DNA of 64,000 bases from Bradyrhizobium sp. RP6 (GCF_003837805.1 NZ_RQIT01000015.1:1-64000), one strand, 5' to 3'. Counted from the stretch's first letter, positions 34,679 to 43,332 are shown. The notes: generated by a model not told the origin, from the sequence alone. Translations and numbers: made by a program.

Positions 34679-36088
34679 TCACGGGATCTCGTAGACCACC
34701 ATCTTGTCGGCGATGCCACGGAGCGCGGCCTGTTTCTGGATCGGCTTGATCTCGCGCCGCTGGAGGAGTTCGGCCACCGCCGGCGCGTCCGCCACCGGCC
34801 CGGTGATGTGGATCTCCTGCGCGGTCGACAGGCTTTGCACGCGGGCGGCGATGTTGACGGTCTGGCCGAAATAATCCTGCCGCTCGTTGAGCATGACCGC
34901 GAGGCAGGGACCTTCATGGATACCGATCTTGAGAATGAGGTCGTTGGCGCCGCGCTGCTTGTTCAATTCCTCCATCGCCGCGCGCATGTGCAGTCCCGCG
35001 ACGATGGCGTGCTCGGGCCTGACGAAGGTCGCCATCACGGCATCGCCGATCGTCTTCACGACCGCACCCTTCTCGGCGGCGATGATCTCCAGCAGGGCAC
35101 GAAAGTGCGCCCGCACGAGATCGAAGGCATTGAGATCGCCGACCCGCTCATACAGCGCGGTCGAGCCCTTCAGGTCGGTGAACAGGAACGTCAGGGACGT
35201 GATCTTCAGCCGCTGGTCGACATTGAGGTTGTCGGCCTTGAAAACGTCACGGAACGTCTGGTTGGACAGCATGCGCTTGGCGGTCAGGATCGGCTTGCGC
35301 TTGCCGATCATCTCATGCAGCGCGTCGGCGGCAATCCAGACCGAAGGCAACACGCGATTGCCCGATTGGTTCTCGAGCGTGAGACGCAACGGTCCAGGGC
35401 GCATCACGGTCGTCCCCGTCGGCGCCTCCAGCTTGTTGAACATGATCGAAAGCTGCTGACGCTCGCTGGTCGGCTCGCCCTGAACGTCCAGGAAATGGGC
35501 GGAATGGGTGACCGGCTCGAACACGATGATGAACTGGCTGGGCAGATTGAGCGAGAGGATCGCCTTCTCGCCAGCGGGCAATTCGAGCGCTTCGAGCGTC
35601 ACTTCGTTGATCAGGCGGGAAAAGGATTCGTCGTTGATGTCGACGCCCGAGCTCCAGAACATCTGCCGCACATACTCCCAGATCGGCAACGTCTCGGGAT
35701 CATGGGCACCGATGCGGCGGACCCGGGGGCTGACGGTGAAGGCCACCTCGACCATCTCGTCGACGGAGGCCTCGTATCCGGCGGCGCAGAGCGCACAATT
35801 GTAGTCGTCGTGCTTCAACGACTTCAACGTGGCATGCGCGCCCAACACGCCTCCGCAGCCGGGACACAGCACGTTCCAGCTCATGTCGAACAGGCCGAGC
35901 CGCGAGGCGTGCAGGAATCCGGAAATGACCTTCTCCTGGTCGAGCCCGGTACGGTTGGCAAAATCCAGCGCATTGATCCGGTTGAGGTCACGGTCGTGAC
36001 CGTTGGCGATCAGTTGCGCCAGGGCCTCCACGACATCGGGATCGGCGGTCTGTTTCAGAACGGAAAACTGGGCCTGGACGTCGCTCAT
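34679..36088 (-). CDS. Class III adenylate/guanylate cyclase with zinc-ribbon N-terminal region (DUF5939-like)
   Basis: A 469-residue soluble protein. The N-terminal ~270 residues include a zinc-ribbon (C75, C78, C98, C101: CPGCGG and CALC) and a beta-rich domain of the DUF5939 type. The C-terminal cyclase domain has metal-binding D305 in FTDLKGSTALYERVGD and D349 in KTIGDAVMATF, and the transition-state Asn and Arg in GQTVNIAARVQ. It should make cAMP or cGMP; the substrate-specifying residues cannot be settled by eye. No membrane segment is present, so it answers an internal signal. It is followed by TerB and preceded by a P450 gene on the same strand, 49 bp away. Confidence 0.88.
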   Translation of the reverse strand: MSDVQAQFSVLKQTADPDVVEALAQLIANGHDRDLNRINALDFANRTGLDQEKVISGFLHASRLGLFDMSWNVLCPGCGGVLGAHATLKSLKHDDYNCALCAAGYEASVDEMVEVAFTVSPRVRRIGAHDPETLPIWEYVRQMFWSSGVDINDESFSRLINEVTLEALELPAGEKAILSLNLPSQFIIVFEPVTHSAHFLDVQGEPTSERQQLSIMFNKLEAPTGTTVMRPGPLRLTLENQSGNRVLPSVWIAADALHEMIGKRKPILTAKRMLSNQTFRDVFKADNLNVDQRLKITSLTFLFTDLKGSTALYERVGDLNAFDLVRAHFRALLEIIAAEKGAVVKTIGDAVMATFVRPEHAIVAGLHMRAAMEELNKQRGANDLILKIGIHEGPCLAVMLNERQDYFGQTVNIAARVQSLSTAQEIHITGPVADAPAVAELLQRREIKPIQKQAALRGIADKMVVYEIP

Positions 36089-36137
36089 GGCGGTCTCTAT
36101 CTAGGGTGGATCACGCCATCGGCCAGACGAGCGCCTG

Positions 36138-37508
36138 TCACCGACGCGTGATGCGGAACATGGGTGAATGGTCCGGCTGGGTCGTGACGACACCGAGCGG
36201 GATCACGGGATTGGCCAGGTCGGCAAGCTCGACACGGAATGCGCCGATCAGCCGGGCCAGGGCCAGCACGGATTCGGCCTGGGCAAACGGCGCACCGATG
36301 CAGACGCGCGGACCTGCGCCGAACGGCAGGTAAGCAAACCGGTCCGGCGCCTCTTTCGACATGAACCGTTTTGGAATGAACGCGTTCGGCTGATCCCACA
36401 GCTTCTCGTGCCGGTGCAGCAGCCAGGGCGCGATCATGATGATGTCGCCCTTCCCGATCTCGACGCCCGCCGCGTTGTCCTTGTCGCGCGCAGCACGCGC
36501 GACCAGGAACGCCGGCGGATAGAGCCGCATGGTCTCATCGATCACGGCGCGGGTGAATTTCTGGCGATCGATATCGGCCATGCTGTCGAGATGCTCGCCG
36601 CTTGTCTCGGACGCCACCTCCTCCTGCGCATCGGGATCGAGCGCCAGCAGATAGAGCGCCCAGAACAGCGCGGTTGCCGTGGTCTCGTGGCCCGCGAGGA
36701 TCATGGTTGCGACCTCGTCGACGAGCTGCTCGTCGGAAAAGCCCTTGCCGGTCTCGGGATCGCGCGCCTCGTCCATGAGATCGAACAAGTCGCGCGGCGG
36801 CGCACCTTCCTTCTTGCCCATCGCGCGCCGCTCGGCGATCAGCATCGCGACGAACGCGGTCCAGCGCTTGCGGAAACGGGCGCGGGCGAAATCCATCGGG
36901 CTCGGCCATGACACAGGCAGCAGCATGTCGAGGAAGTAAGGCCGTCCCAGCCGCGCGGCATATTCCATGATGAAGTTGCGCAAGGTCGCGCCGTGGCGAT
37001 CCATGCCGAACGAGAACATCGTGCGCCCGGCGATCTCGAGCGTCATGCGCTGCATGATCTCGCGCAGGTCGATCCCTTCACCGGTGCGGCTATCCAGCTT
37101 GGCGATGGTCTCGTCGAGCACCGCCGTCATGTGCGGGACCAGATTGGCCGTGGCGCGCGGCGTGAAGGCCGGCGCCAGGGTGCGGCGCTGAAATGTCCAG
37201 GAATGACCTTCCGCGATCAGGAGACCATCGCCGAGCACGGGGCGCAGCATGCGGATGCCGGCCGGCGTGCGCGTATAGTTCTCGTAATTGCTGAGCAGGA
37301 CGTGCCGGATCGCGTCCGGCTGGTTCAGGATGAAACTGTTGCGGAAAAAGAAACGGCCCGGGATGACCTCTTCCTCATAGGCGCGCTGCCCCCAGGTCGC
37401 GATCATATTTTGCCTGACAACCGCGAGACGGCCGAAGAATGACATGTCGTCGGGCGCACGCGGAGGAGCCGGAGGGATGATGGGCCGACGCACACTGGCG
37501 ATATTCAT
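36138..37508 (-). CDS. Cytochrome P450
   Basis: A 456-residue soluble monooxygenase. The I-helix oxygen motif AGHETTA is at 272-278, ETMR (ExxR) at 325-328, PKRF in the meander region, and the heme-binding loop FGAGPRVCIG at 396-405 with C403 as the iron ligand. The sequence around the heme and the SNYENYTRTP segment resemble CYP4/CYP102-like fatty-acid hydroxylases more than CYP101-type, but the substrate is not readable. GGGAGGG gives a strong ribosome site. No ferredoxin or reductase gene is adjacent. It is followed by the zinc-ribbon cyclase (49 bp) and preceded by a lipase-like gene (35 bp), so the three may be one transcript. Confidence 0.93.
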   Translation of the reverse strand: MNIASVRRPIIPPAPPRAPDDMSFFGRLAVVRQNMIATWGQRAYEEEVIPGRFFFRNSFILNQPDAIRHVLLSNYENYTRTPAGIRMLRPVLGDGLLIAEGHSWTFQRRTLAPAFTPRATANLVPHMTAVLDETIAKLDSRTGEGIDLREIMQRMTLEIAGRTMFSFGMDRHGATLRNFIMEYAARLGRPYFLDMLLPVSWPSPMDFARARFRKRWTAFVAMLIAERRAMGKKEGAPPRDLFDLMDEARDPETGKGFSDEQLVDEVATMILAGHETTATALFWALYLLALDPDAQEEVASETSGEHLDSMADIDRQKFTRAVIDETMRLYPPAFLVARAARDKDNAAGVEIGKGDIIMIAPWLLHRHEKLWDQPNAFIPKRFMSKEAPDRFAYLPFGAGPRVCIGAPFAQAESVLALARLIGAFRVELADLANPVIPLGVVTTQPDHSPMFRITRR

Positions 37509-37543
37509 GGCTCCCTCCCGAGAGATGTGGCGCAGGCAAATAG

Positions 37544-38917
37544 CTAATAAGTCAGCTCGGCGATCGCAATCCTGTTCTCGGCGGCAGGCCAGGCGCGTGC
37601 CACGATCCGTTCTTCGCCAAATTGGGCCACGATGTTACGCCCGACCTCGCCGGGGGGAAGCCGCAGGGTTGCTGTCGCATCCGTGGGCACGCCCGGCTTG
37701 ACGTCGGCCGGCTCCTTGCCGTCGAACAGCACCACGTCCCGCGGCAGGCCGAAATAGCCCCGCGGCCGCGACATGATCACGACGGCGCCGGCGTCCTTGT
37801 CGGCCGGTCCGAGCGGGCGCGCAGGCCGCAGATGCACCAGGTCGGACGAGCGTGGGAAGGGCGAGCGATAGATGTGCGTCGTCGGCGCATCCGGCGAGGT
37901 CAGGACGAATTCGAGCGACCAGGCGGGATCGACCTGCGCCGGCCCCCAGCGGCCGTCGGCAGCGGTCTTTGCGCTGTGCAGCGCACCACCCTTGCGCTCC
38001 CCGGTATCAGGATCGACGCGGAAGACATCGACGGTTGCGCCCGCGACCGGACGGTTGGTCGGCACGCCGCCAGGCGTGGCCGTAACCAGGCCGCTCAGTT
38101 TCACGTTGGTCTCCGGCACGATCGCGATGCGCATGGGCTCGCGCCCGGCGATGAACTTGTAGATCTCGCGGAACGCGCGCGGGTGAAACGCCACCTCGCG
38201 ATGGTCGAGCGCGCCGAGCACGAGATTGGTGGCGCCCTTCAGCTCAGGCCCCTCGGCGGTGACATTGGTCGGCGTGCCGGGCTTGCCGATGAAGCGGCCG
38301 TCGGCTTGCGCATATTTGTCCATGCCGTCGCTGCGCAGGGTGAGGAAGGCCACACCGGGCGTCACCTCGCTCTCACCCTCGTTCAAGCCGCGCAGGAATG
38401 TGCCGCGGCCGTTGAATTCGTTGTTCGGCTGGTCGTCGGTCGCGAACACGCCGTGATTGGGCGTGCCACACAGCACGGCGTGGCTGACATCGCCCGCACC
38501 GCCGTTCCTGATGACCTTGCGGATCGCATAGCCGCCGCGCGAGTTGCCGACCAGGGCCACGCGCGCCGCCCCGGTCCGGCGCTTCAATTCAGTGATGGCG
38601 GCGGCGAGCTCGCGGCGCTGGTCCTCGGTCGAGGAGCGGTTCGCCTGTTCCACCTTGTCGTCGCTGCGCGCCAGGGGATCGGTGAAATTGATCGCCATCA
38701 TGCGCTCGCGGGCGATGCCGTTGGATTCCATCCGCCACAGGGTCGTCATCCAGAGCGCATCGTAGTCGCCGTTGCCATGAATGAACAGGACCGGCGGCAC
38801 CTCGGTGCTCGGCGTTGCGGCAGGCGCGGTCTGGGCGATCGCCCCGGCCCGCATGCTCGCAACCGCGAAAGGCAAGCTGCCAACGCCCTGCAGGATCGTC
38901 CGTCGCGACAGCTTCAT
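37544..38917 (-). CDS. Tat-exported lipase-like alpha/beta hydrolase
   Basis: A 457-residue protein. The N-terminus KLSRRTILQGVG plus a hydrophobic stretch to ~28 is a twin-arginine-type signal. The hydrolase core has FIHGNGDYDALW (46-57, oxyanion) and the nucleophile elbow VGNSRGGY with Ser at 126, then HAVLCGTPNHG. The likely His is in LDHREVAFHPRAF. After ~270 there are two beta-sandwich-like segments (VKLSGLVTATPGG; AGATVDVFRVDPDTGE), as in carboxypeptidase-regulatory-like domains. It is probably periplasmic. I do not recognise a close named enzyme; a lipase or polyester esterase is plausible. Confidence 0.8.
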   Translation of the reverse strand: MKLSRRTILQGVGSLPFAVASMRAGAIAQTAPAATPSTEVPPVLFIHGNGDYDALWMTTLWRMESNGIARERMMAINFTDPLARSDDKVEQANRSSTEDQRRELAAAITELKRRTGAARVALVGNSRGGYAIRKVIRNGGAGDVSHAVLCGTPNHGVFATDDQPNNEFNGRGTFLRGLNEGESEVTPGVAFLTLRSDGMDKYAQADGRFIGKPGTPTNVTAEGPELKGATNLVLGALDHREVAFHPRAFREIYKFIAGREPMRIAIVPETNVKLSGLVTATPGGVPTNRPVAGATVDVFRVDPDTGERKGGALHSAKTAADGRWGPAQVDPAWSLEFVLTSPDAPTTHIYRSPFPRSSDLVHLRPARPLGPADKDAGAVVIMSRPRGYFGLPRDVVLFDGKEPADVKPGVPTDATATLRLPPGEVGRNIVAQFGEERIVARAWPAAENRIAIAELTY

Positions 38918-39055
38918 CTGTTACTCCCCGGCAGGACCTGCCTCTTTGCACCGCTTATAACGGCGTAACCACTGGACAGCGAAGGACTTTCGCGGGCATC
39001 ACTGAATTTGCCGGAATCGCCAGGACCACTTCTACCGGCCCATATGGAAGGGGAT

Positions 39056-40744
39056 ATGACCGAGCAGCCTAACCGCCAGAGAATGGCCGCCGACGGCATC
39101 ACCGCGCCCCTGCGGTACACATTGTTCCGGCGCATCTGGCTCGCCAGCCTGCTCTCCAATCTCGGCCTCCTGATCCAGGGCGTCGGCGCAGCCTGGGCGA
39201 TGACGCAGATGGCGGCGTCGGCCGACCAGGTGGCGCTGGTGCAGACCGCCTTGATGCTGCCGATCATGCTGATCTCGATGCCGGCCGGCGCCATCGCCGA
39301 CATGTATGACCGCCGCATCGTCACCCTGGTCTCACTCTCGATCGCGCTGATCGGCGCGACGGCGCTCACCGTTCTGGCCGGCCTCAACCTGATCACCCCC
39401 GAATTGCTGCTCGTCTTCTGCTTCGTCGTCGGCAGCGGCAACGCGCTGTTCGGTCCGGCCTGGCAATCCTCGGTCAGCGAACAAGTGCCGCCCGATGCTC
39501 TACCTTCCGCCGTCGCGCTGAACGGCATCAGCTACAACATCGCCCGCAGCTTCGGCCCTGCGGTCGGCGGCGTCATCGTCGCTGCGCTCGGCGCCGTCGC
39601 CGCGTTCGCCTGCAATGCGATCCTCTATCTGCCGCTGCTGGTGGTGCTGCTGCTCTGGCGCCGCAGCACCGAGCCCTCGCGCCTGCCGCGAGAAAAGCTC
39701 AACCGCGCCATGGTCTCGGGCGTTCGCTACATCACCAATTCGCCGCCGATCAAGATCGTGCTGTTGCGCACGCTGGTGATGGGTCTGATCGGGGGCGCCG
39801 TGATGGCGCTGATGCCGCTGGTCGCACGCGACCTCCTGCATGGCGGCGCGCAGACTTACGGCATCATGCTGGGCGCCTTCGGCATGGGCGCGGTGATCGG
39901 CGCGCTCAATATCCACGAATTGCGCAAGCGCATGAGCGGCGAGGCCGCGATCCGCGCCTGCACCATCTCGATGGCCTTCGCGATGGCGGCCCTCGCGGTG
40001 AGCACCGAGCCGGTGTTGACGGCGGCCGCGCTGGTGCTGGCCGGCGCGGTCTGGATGGCTGCGATCGCGCTGTTCAACATCGGCGTGCAGCTGTCGGCGC
40101 CGCGCTGGGTCGCGGGCCGCTCGCTCGCGGCGTTCCAGGCCTCGATCTCCGGCGGGATCGCGATCGGCGCCTGGGGCTGGGGCCATCTCACCGACTATGC
40201 GGGCGTCGAGGTCGCGCTGCTGACGGCGGCCAGCCTGATGCTGATCTCGCCGCTGCTCGGCATCTGGCTCGCGATGCCGCGCGTCGGCGCCCGTAACGAG
40301 GACGCCGATGTGCTGGCCGATCCCGAGGTGAAGCTGTCACTCACCGGGCGCAGTGGGCCGCTCGTGGTCGAGATCGAATACCGGGTCTCACAAGAAAACG
40401 CGCGCGCGTTCCACAACGTGATGCAGGACGTGCAGCTCTCGCGCCAGCGCAACGGCGCCTATGGCTGGTCGATCGCGCGCGACATTGCCGATCCCGAGCT
40501 GTGGACCGAGCGCTACCATTGTCCCACCTGGTTCGATTACCTGCGCCAGCGCAACCGCTCGACCCAGTCCGAACGCGCACTGCATCAGCAGGCGATCGAC
40601 TTCCACGTCGGCCCCGAGCCGGTGCGGATCCGCCGCATGCTCGAGCGTCCGTTCGGTTCGGTGCGCTGGAAGGACGAGACGCCGGACCGCGCCGATGGCG
40701 AGGTGCTGCCGGTGGTTGCGACCGCCGCGGGCAGCAGTACGTAG
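39056..40744 (+). CDS. MFS exporter (MFS_3/EntS-like) with C-terminal cytoplasmic domain
   Basis: A 562-residue transporter. About 12 membrane segments occupy residues ~20-410, with the MFS loop ADMYDRRIVTLVS between helices 2 and 3. The last ~130 residues are a soluble domain (VVEIEYRVSQENARAFHNVM ... WTERYHCPTWFDYLRQRNRST) found in this MFS_3 subfamily. These proteins export siderophores, drugs or other small molecules; the cargo is unknown. The ATG at 39056 follows GGAAGGGG by about 4 bases; a more distal in-frame start adds 16 residues. A palindromic repeat follows the stop. Confidence 0.9.
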   Translation: MTEQPNRQRMAADGITAPLRYTLFRRIWLASLLSNLGLLIQGVGAAWAMTQMAASADQVALVQTALMLPIMLISMPAGAIADMYDRRIVTLVSLSIALIGATALTVLAGLNLITPELLLVFCFVVGSGNALFGPAWQSSVSEQVPPDALPSAVALNGISYNIARSFGPAVGGVIVAALGAVAAFACNAILYLPLLVVLLLWRRSTEPSRLPREKLNRAMVSGVRYITNSPPIKIVLLRTLVMGLIGGAVMALMPLVARDLLHGGAQTYGIMLGAFGMGAVIGALNIHELRKRMSGEAAIRACTISMAFAMAALAVSTEPVLTAAALVLAGAVWMAAIALFNIGVQLSAPRWVAGRSLAAFQASISGGIAIGAWGWGHLTDYAGVEVALLTAASLMLISPLLGIWLAMPRVGARNEDADVLADPEVKLSLTGRSGPLVVEIEYRVSQENARAFHNVMQDVQLSRQRNGAYGWSIARDIADPELWTERYHCPTWFDYLRQRNRSTQSERALHQQAIDFHVGPEPVRIRRMLERPFGSVRWKDETPDRADGEVLPVVATAAGSST

Positions 40745-40749
40745 GGACT

Positions 40750-40790
40750 GTCGTTCCGGGCTCGCGCCTGACGGCGCGCCCCGGAATGAC
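40750..40790. repeat. Intergenic palindromic repeat, CATTCCGGG family
   Basis: A 41-bp element: TGTCGTTCCGGGCTCGCG and CGCGCCCCGGAATGAC are inverted arms. It lies between the convergent MFS gene and the four-cysteine gene and reaches to 3 bases before the latter's stop. Confidence 0.75.
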
Positions 40791-40792
40791 GA

Positions 40793-41005
40793 TCACTGCC
40801 CATGTTCCGTCAGCACCTTGTCGCAGGCCTTGCTGAGGCGGGCGCGGTGCTGCTTCAGGCAAGCGAGCACGGCGCCATCGCCATTGTTCATGACGGCACG
40901 GCAGAAGCGCGTGACGTCCCGCGCGCAAGCGTCTTGGCCCGGCTGCTGCGCCGACGCGCCGGATACGAACATGAGCAAAGGGATCATGAAAAGAAACCTG
41001 GTCAT
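40793..41005 (-). CDS. Small secreted four-cysteine protein (cysteine-rich repeat type)
   Basis: A 70-residue precursor with a signal peptide (1-~19, ending ASAQ). The mature part has cysteines at 27, 35, 49 and 61, spaced C-X7-C-X13-C-X11-C, with DVTRFC and ACLKQHRARLSKAC around them. This matches the cysteine-rich (GLG1-like) repeat found in small alphaproteobacterial exported proteins. It is probably held by two disulfides in the periplasm. Function is unknown. A paralogue with nearly the same spacing lies at 41183-41491 on the same strand. Confidence 0.82.
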   Translation of the reverse strand: MTRFLFMIPLLMFVSGASAQQPGQDACARDVTRFCRAVMNNGDGAVLACLKQHRARLSKACDKVLTEHGQ

Positions 41006-41182
41006 CGCGTAATGCCTCTTACCCGGAAAGATATGCGGGCGAAGCTAGTGCGACCATCCCGGGGCTGCAACGGCTTTGTGGCCGGGCGGAACGAGCGCCG
41101 CCGCGGGGGCTCCCGACTTGACGCCGGGGCACATCGCGAGGGGAGCTGACGATCTCGGTTGCGCGCGCTTACTGCTTGTCTT

Positions 41183-41491
41183 CTACTGCTTATCCTGGGC
41201 GTCAGCGACCTTGCGCGAGGCGCCCTTAGCGAGGTTCTTGTCCATGACCGCGCGGCAGCCGGCGCTTAAGTCAGAGCGATGCTTGATCATGCAGGCCGTG
41301 ATCTTCGGGATGTTGGGGATCTCAGCCGAGCAGAGGCGGAAGGCATCGCCGGTGCACATCTGCTGCGCCTCGGGCGAGAAGGCGAAGCTCGCGCTCGTCG
41401 AAGCGATCGAGACGATGGCGGCAAAGCCCAGAGCCAGGCTGGTGTCGCGGATTCTGCTGGTAAACGACTTGGTGTTCACAGAACTGGTCAT
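41183..41491 (-). CDS. Small secreted four-cysteine protein, paralogue
   Basis: A 102-residue precursor. The signal region runs to ~37 (SASFAF). Cysteines at 46, 54, 67 and 79 (C-X7-C-X12-C-X11-C) and the words DAFRLC, ACMIKHRSDLSAGC match the neighbour at 40793-41005. The C-terminus adds a basic, charged tail. The ATG at 41491 follows GGAG; an in-frame extension of 41 codons upstream has no signal-peptide character. Two GTGA-N6-TCAC palindromes lie 80-123 bp upstream, suggesting control by a CRP-type regulator. Function is unknown. Confidence 0.82.
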   Translation of the reverse strand: MTSSVNTKSFTSRIRDTSLALGFAAIVSIASTSASFAFSPEAQQMCTGDAFRLCSAEIPNIPKITACMIKHRSDLSAGCRAVMDKNLAKGASRKVADAQDKQ

Positions 41492-41570
41492 TTGAAGCTC
41501 CCATTGGCACCGCGCAAAGCGGGCCGGTTGTCGATGGGAGCCACGATGCTCCGGCAAAACCGTTTCCACT

Positions 41571-41584
41571 GTGATGACGCTCAC
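41571..41584. promoter_or_regulatory. CRP-like palindrome GTGA-N6-TCAC (site 1)
   Basis: GTGATGACGCTCAC, 80 bp upstream of the four-cysteine gene on the minus strand. It shares GTGATNNCGNTCAC with the sites at 41601 and 43319. Confidence 0.5.
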
Positions 41585-41600
41585 GGGAGACCCATCCTCT

Positions 41601-41614
41601 GTGATCCCGGTCAC
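41601..41614. promoter_or_regulatory. CRP-like palindrome GTGA-N6-TCAC (site 2)
   Basis: GTGATCCCGGTCAC, exactly 30 bp from site 1 (about three helical turns), so both could be bound on one face of the DNA. It lies 110-123 bp before the four-cysteine gene and 131-144 bp before the divergent deacetylase gene. Confidence 0.5.
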
Positions 41615-41744
41615 TTTGGCGTACCCCGCTGAAATTCCTCCACAGCCGCTGTCGTGTTGGTGTCACGTTAACTCTTAGTTCGCATTAATGGCTGGTCGCG
41701 CGGAAAATTCCGCCAGTTTGGTTGCGTAATTGGAAAGAGTAGCG

Positions 41745-42800
41745 ATGCGTAATGCGTTGGGCCTGATGCTGGCCAGTGTAGTTGCGGCGGTCGTGATCGC
41801 CGCCGGCGGTTGGTTTTATTATTCCGCGCGCGCCGACCAGGGCGCTCCCAAGACAGTTGCCGCCCGTGCCGCCGACCAATTGCCGGCACAGGCGAAGCTC
41901 GCCGCCAAGGACGACGTCGAGACCACCGCGACCATCGCTGCCAAGCCGGCGGCAGCCGCTCCGGCACCTGCGCCCGCCCCGGCCATGCCGATGCAGCCGA
42001 AGCAGGCCTGCGCCAATCCGAACGCGTTGGGCGTGTCCCGCGTGGTCGAGATCGACACGACGGGCGGCCCCGGCTTCGGCTTCGAGCACTTCAAGCAGTT
42101 CGACTTCCTGACCGACAAGGAGGTCGTGTTGACCTTCGACGACGGTCCGTGGCCGGTCAACACGCCCGCGGTGCTGAAGGCGCTCGCGGACGAATGCACC
42201 AAGGGCCTGTTCTTCTCGGTCGGCAAGCACGCGACCTACCATCCGGAAATCCTGAAGCAGGTGCTGGCCCAGGGCCACACGGTCGGTACGCATACCTGGT
42301 CGCATGTCAACCTCAACAGCAAGAAGTTGACGGAGCAGCAGGTCAAGGACGAGGTCGAGAAGGGTTTTAGCGCAGTGCGGTTTGCGCTCGGCACCAATCC
42401 GGCACCGTTCTTCCGCTTCCCGCAGCTTCAGCACAACCCGGCGATGGTGAGCTATTTCGGCACCCGCAACGTCGCGATGTTCTCGACCGAGATCGACTCC
42501 TTCGACTTCAGGAAGGGCGCGACGCCGGAGAAGATCGTCGAGACCGTGATGACGAGGCTGGACAAGCTCGGCAAGGGCATCATCCTGATGCACGATTTCC
42601 AGAAGAACACGGGCCTCGCCCTGCCGACGCTGCTCGCGCGGCTGAAGGCGGGCGGCTACAAGGTCGTGCAGATGAAGGCCAAGGCGAGCCTCCAGACGCT
42701 GCCGGAATATGACGAGGCGCTGATGAAGGACATGAAGGTGCCGACCGCAGGCACGAACACGCGCCCGATCGCGAGCGTGGTGCAGACGGTCTCGCAGTAA
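41745..42800 (+). CDS. Polysaccharide deacetylase (NodB-homology) family, membrane-anchored
   Basis: A 351-residue protein. A signal anchor (~5-27) leads to an Ala/Pro-rich linker (~60-85) and then the NodB-homology domain. Its metal motif is LTFDDGPW (129-136) with HTWSH (183-187) as the His-x3-His pair, FRFPQL and LMHDF follow. It should remove acetyl groups from a carbohydrate such as peptidoglycan or exopolysaccharide at the periplasmic side. It is not NodB itself: it has a membrane anchor and no nod gene or nod box is near. The ATG at 41745 follows GGAAAGAG. A clear terminator follows. Confidence 0.92.
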   Translation: MRNALGLMLASVVAAVVIAAGGWFYYSARADQGAPKTVAARAADQLPAQAKLAAKDDVETTATIAAKPAAAAPAPAPAPAMPMQPKQACANPNALGVSRVVEIDTTGGPGFGFEHFKQFDFLTDKEVVLTFDDGPWPVNTPAVLKALADECTKGLFFSVGKHATYHPEILKQVLAQGHTVGTHTWSHVNLNSKKLTEQQVKDEVEKGFSAVRFALGTNPAPFFRFPQLQHNPAMVSYFGTRNVAMFSTEIDSFDFRKGATPEKIVETVMTRLDKLGKGIILMHDFQKNTGLALPTLLARLKAGGYKVVQMKAKASLQTLPEYDEALMKDMKVPTAGTNTRPIASVVQTVSQ

Positions 42801-42825
42801 GCGCGATCACCACTTCAAGAACGCC

Positions 42826-42857
42826 ACGGCCGGGCTTTTCGCCCGGCCGTTTGCTTT
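42826..42857 (+). terminator. Rho-independent terminator after the deacetylase gene
   Basis: Perfect 10-bp stem ACGGCCGGGC / GCCCGGCCGT with a TTTTC loop, then TTGCTTT. It may also serve the convergent gene at 42869. Confidence 0.85.
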
Positions 42858-42868
42858 GAGCGAGCGGC

Positions 42869-43261
42869 TTACCAATAGATGCCGTGGCGATGCAGCTCGC
42901 TGATGATGCGGCGCTCGGTCCAGCTGCGCTTGGGCTTCGGCTTATCCGACCTTGCCGCGCTCTTGGATGCGGGCTTGGCCGTCGTGACCGGCGCAGAGGT
43001 CGCGGGTGTGGTCACCGTCGGATCGGTCGCCGCAGCCGGCGCGGAGAGCGACAATGCCGGCGGACGATCGGAATATTTCGGAGCCTCGGTGGCCGGCGCG
43101 GCTTCGCTGACCCGCGTCGTCACACTGGTCGTTGATGAGGTCGTGGTTTGCGACGCGGAGCTCTGTTCGCCGGCAGCGGCCAAGGATAGACCGCGGGAGC
43201 CGCCGGCCTGGGCGGAAGCAGAAGCCAGCAGCATGGTGGCAACCAGAATGAACTTGCGCAT
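42869..43261 (-). CDS. Secreted Ser/Thr/Ala-rich low-complexity protein, function unknown
   Basis: A 130-residue precursor with a signal peptide (1-~19, ending SAQAG). The middle (~35-100) is mostly Ser, Thr, Ala, Val and Pro with no fold signature. The last ~28 residues are basic and conserved-looking (KPKRSWTERRIISELHRHGIYW), ending in an aromatic. GGGAG precedes the ATG. A CRP-like palindrome lies 58 bp upstream. I recognise no family; the C-terminal motif is the part to search with. Confidence 0.75.
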   Translation of the reverse strand: MRKFILVATMLLASASAQAGGSRGLSLAAAGEQSSASQTTTSSTTSVTTRVSEAAPATEAPKYSDRPPALSLSAPAAATDPTVTTPATSAPVTTAKPASKSAARSDKPKPKRSWTERRIISELHRHGIYW

Positions 43262-43318
43262 GTGAAGTCTCCCTGTATTGGCGGGACAGGATGTTAGGGG
43301 AACCGCGCCGGAGATTAC

Positions 43319-43332
43319 GTGATCACGATCAC
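43319..43332. promoter_or_regulatory. CRP-like palindrome GTGA-N6-TCAC (site 3)
   Basis: GTGATCACGATCAC is a perfect 14-bp palindrome with arms GTGATC and GATCAC. It lies 58 bp before the secreted low-complexity gene on the minus strand and matches sites 1 and 2 at ten or more positions. Confidence 0.5.

Noticed and set aside
41745..42800. nodB nodulation gene
   Set aside because: Only the NodB-homology domain is shared; there is a membrane anchor and no nodA, nodC, nodD or nod box nearby.
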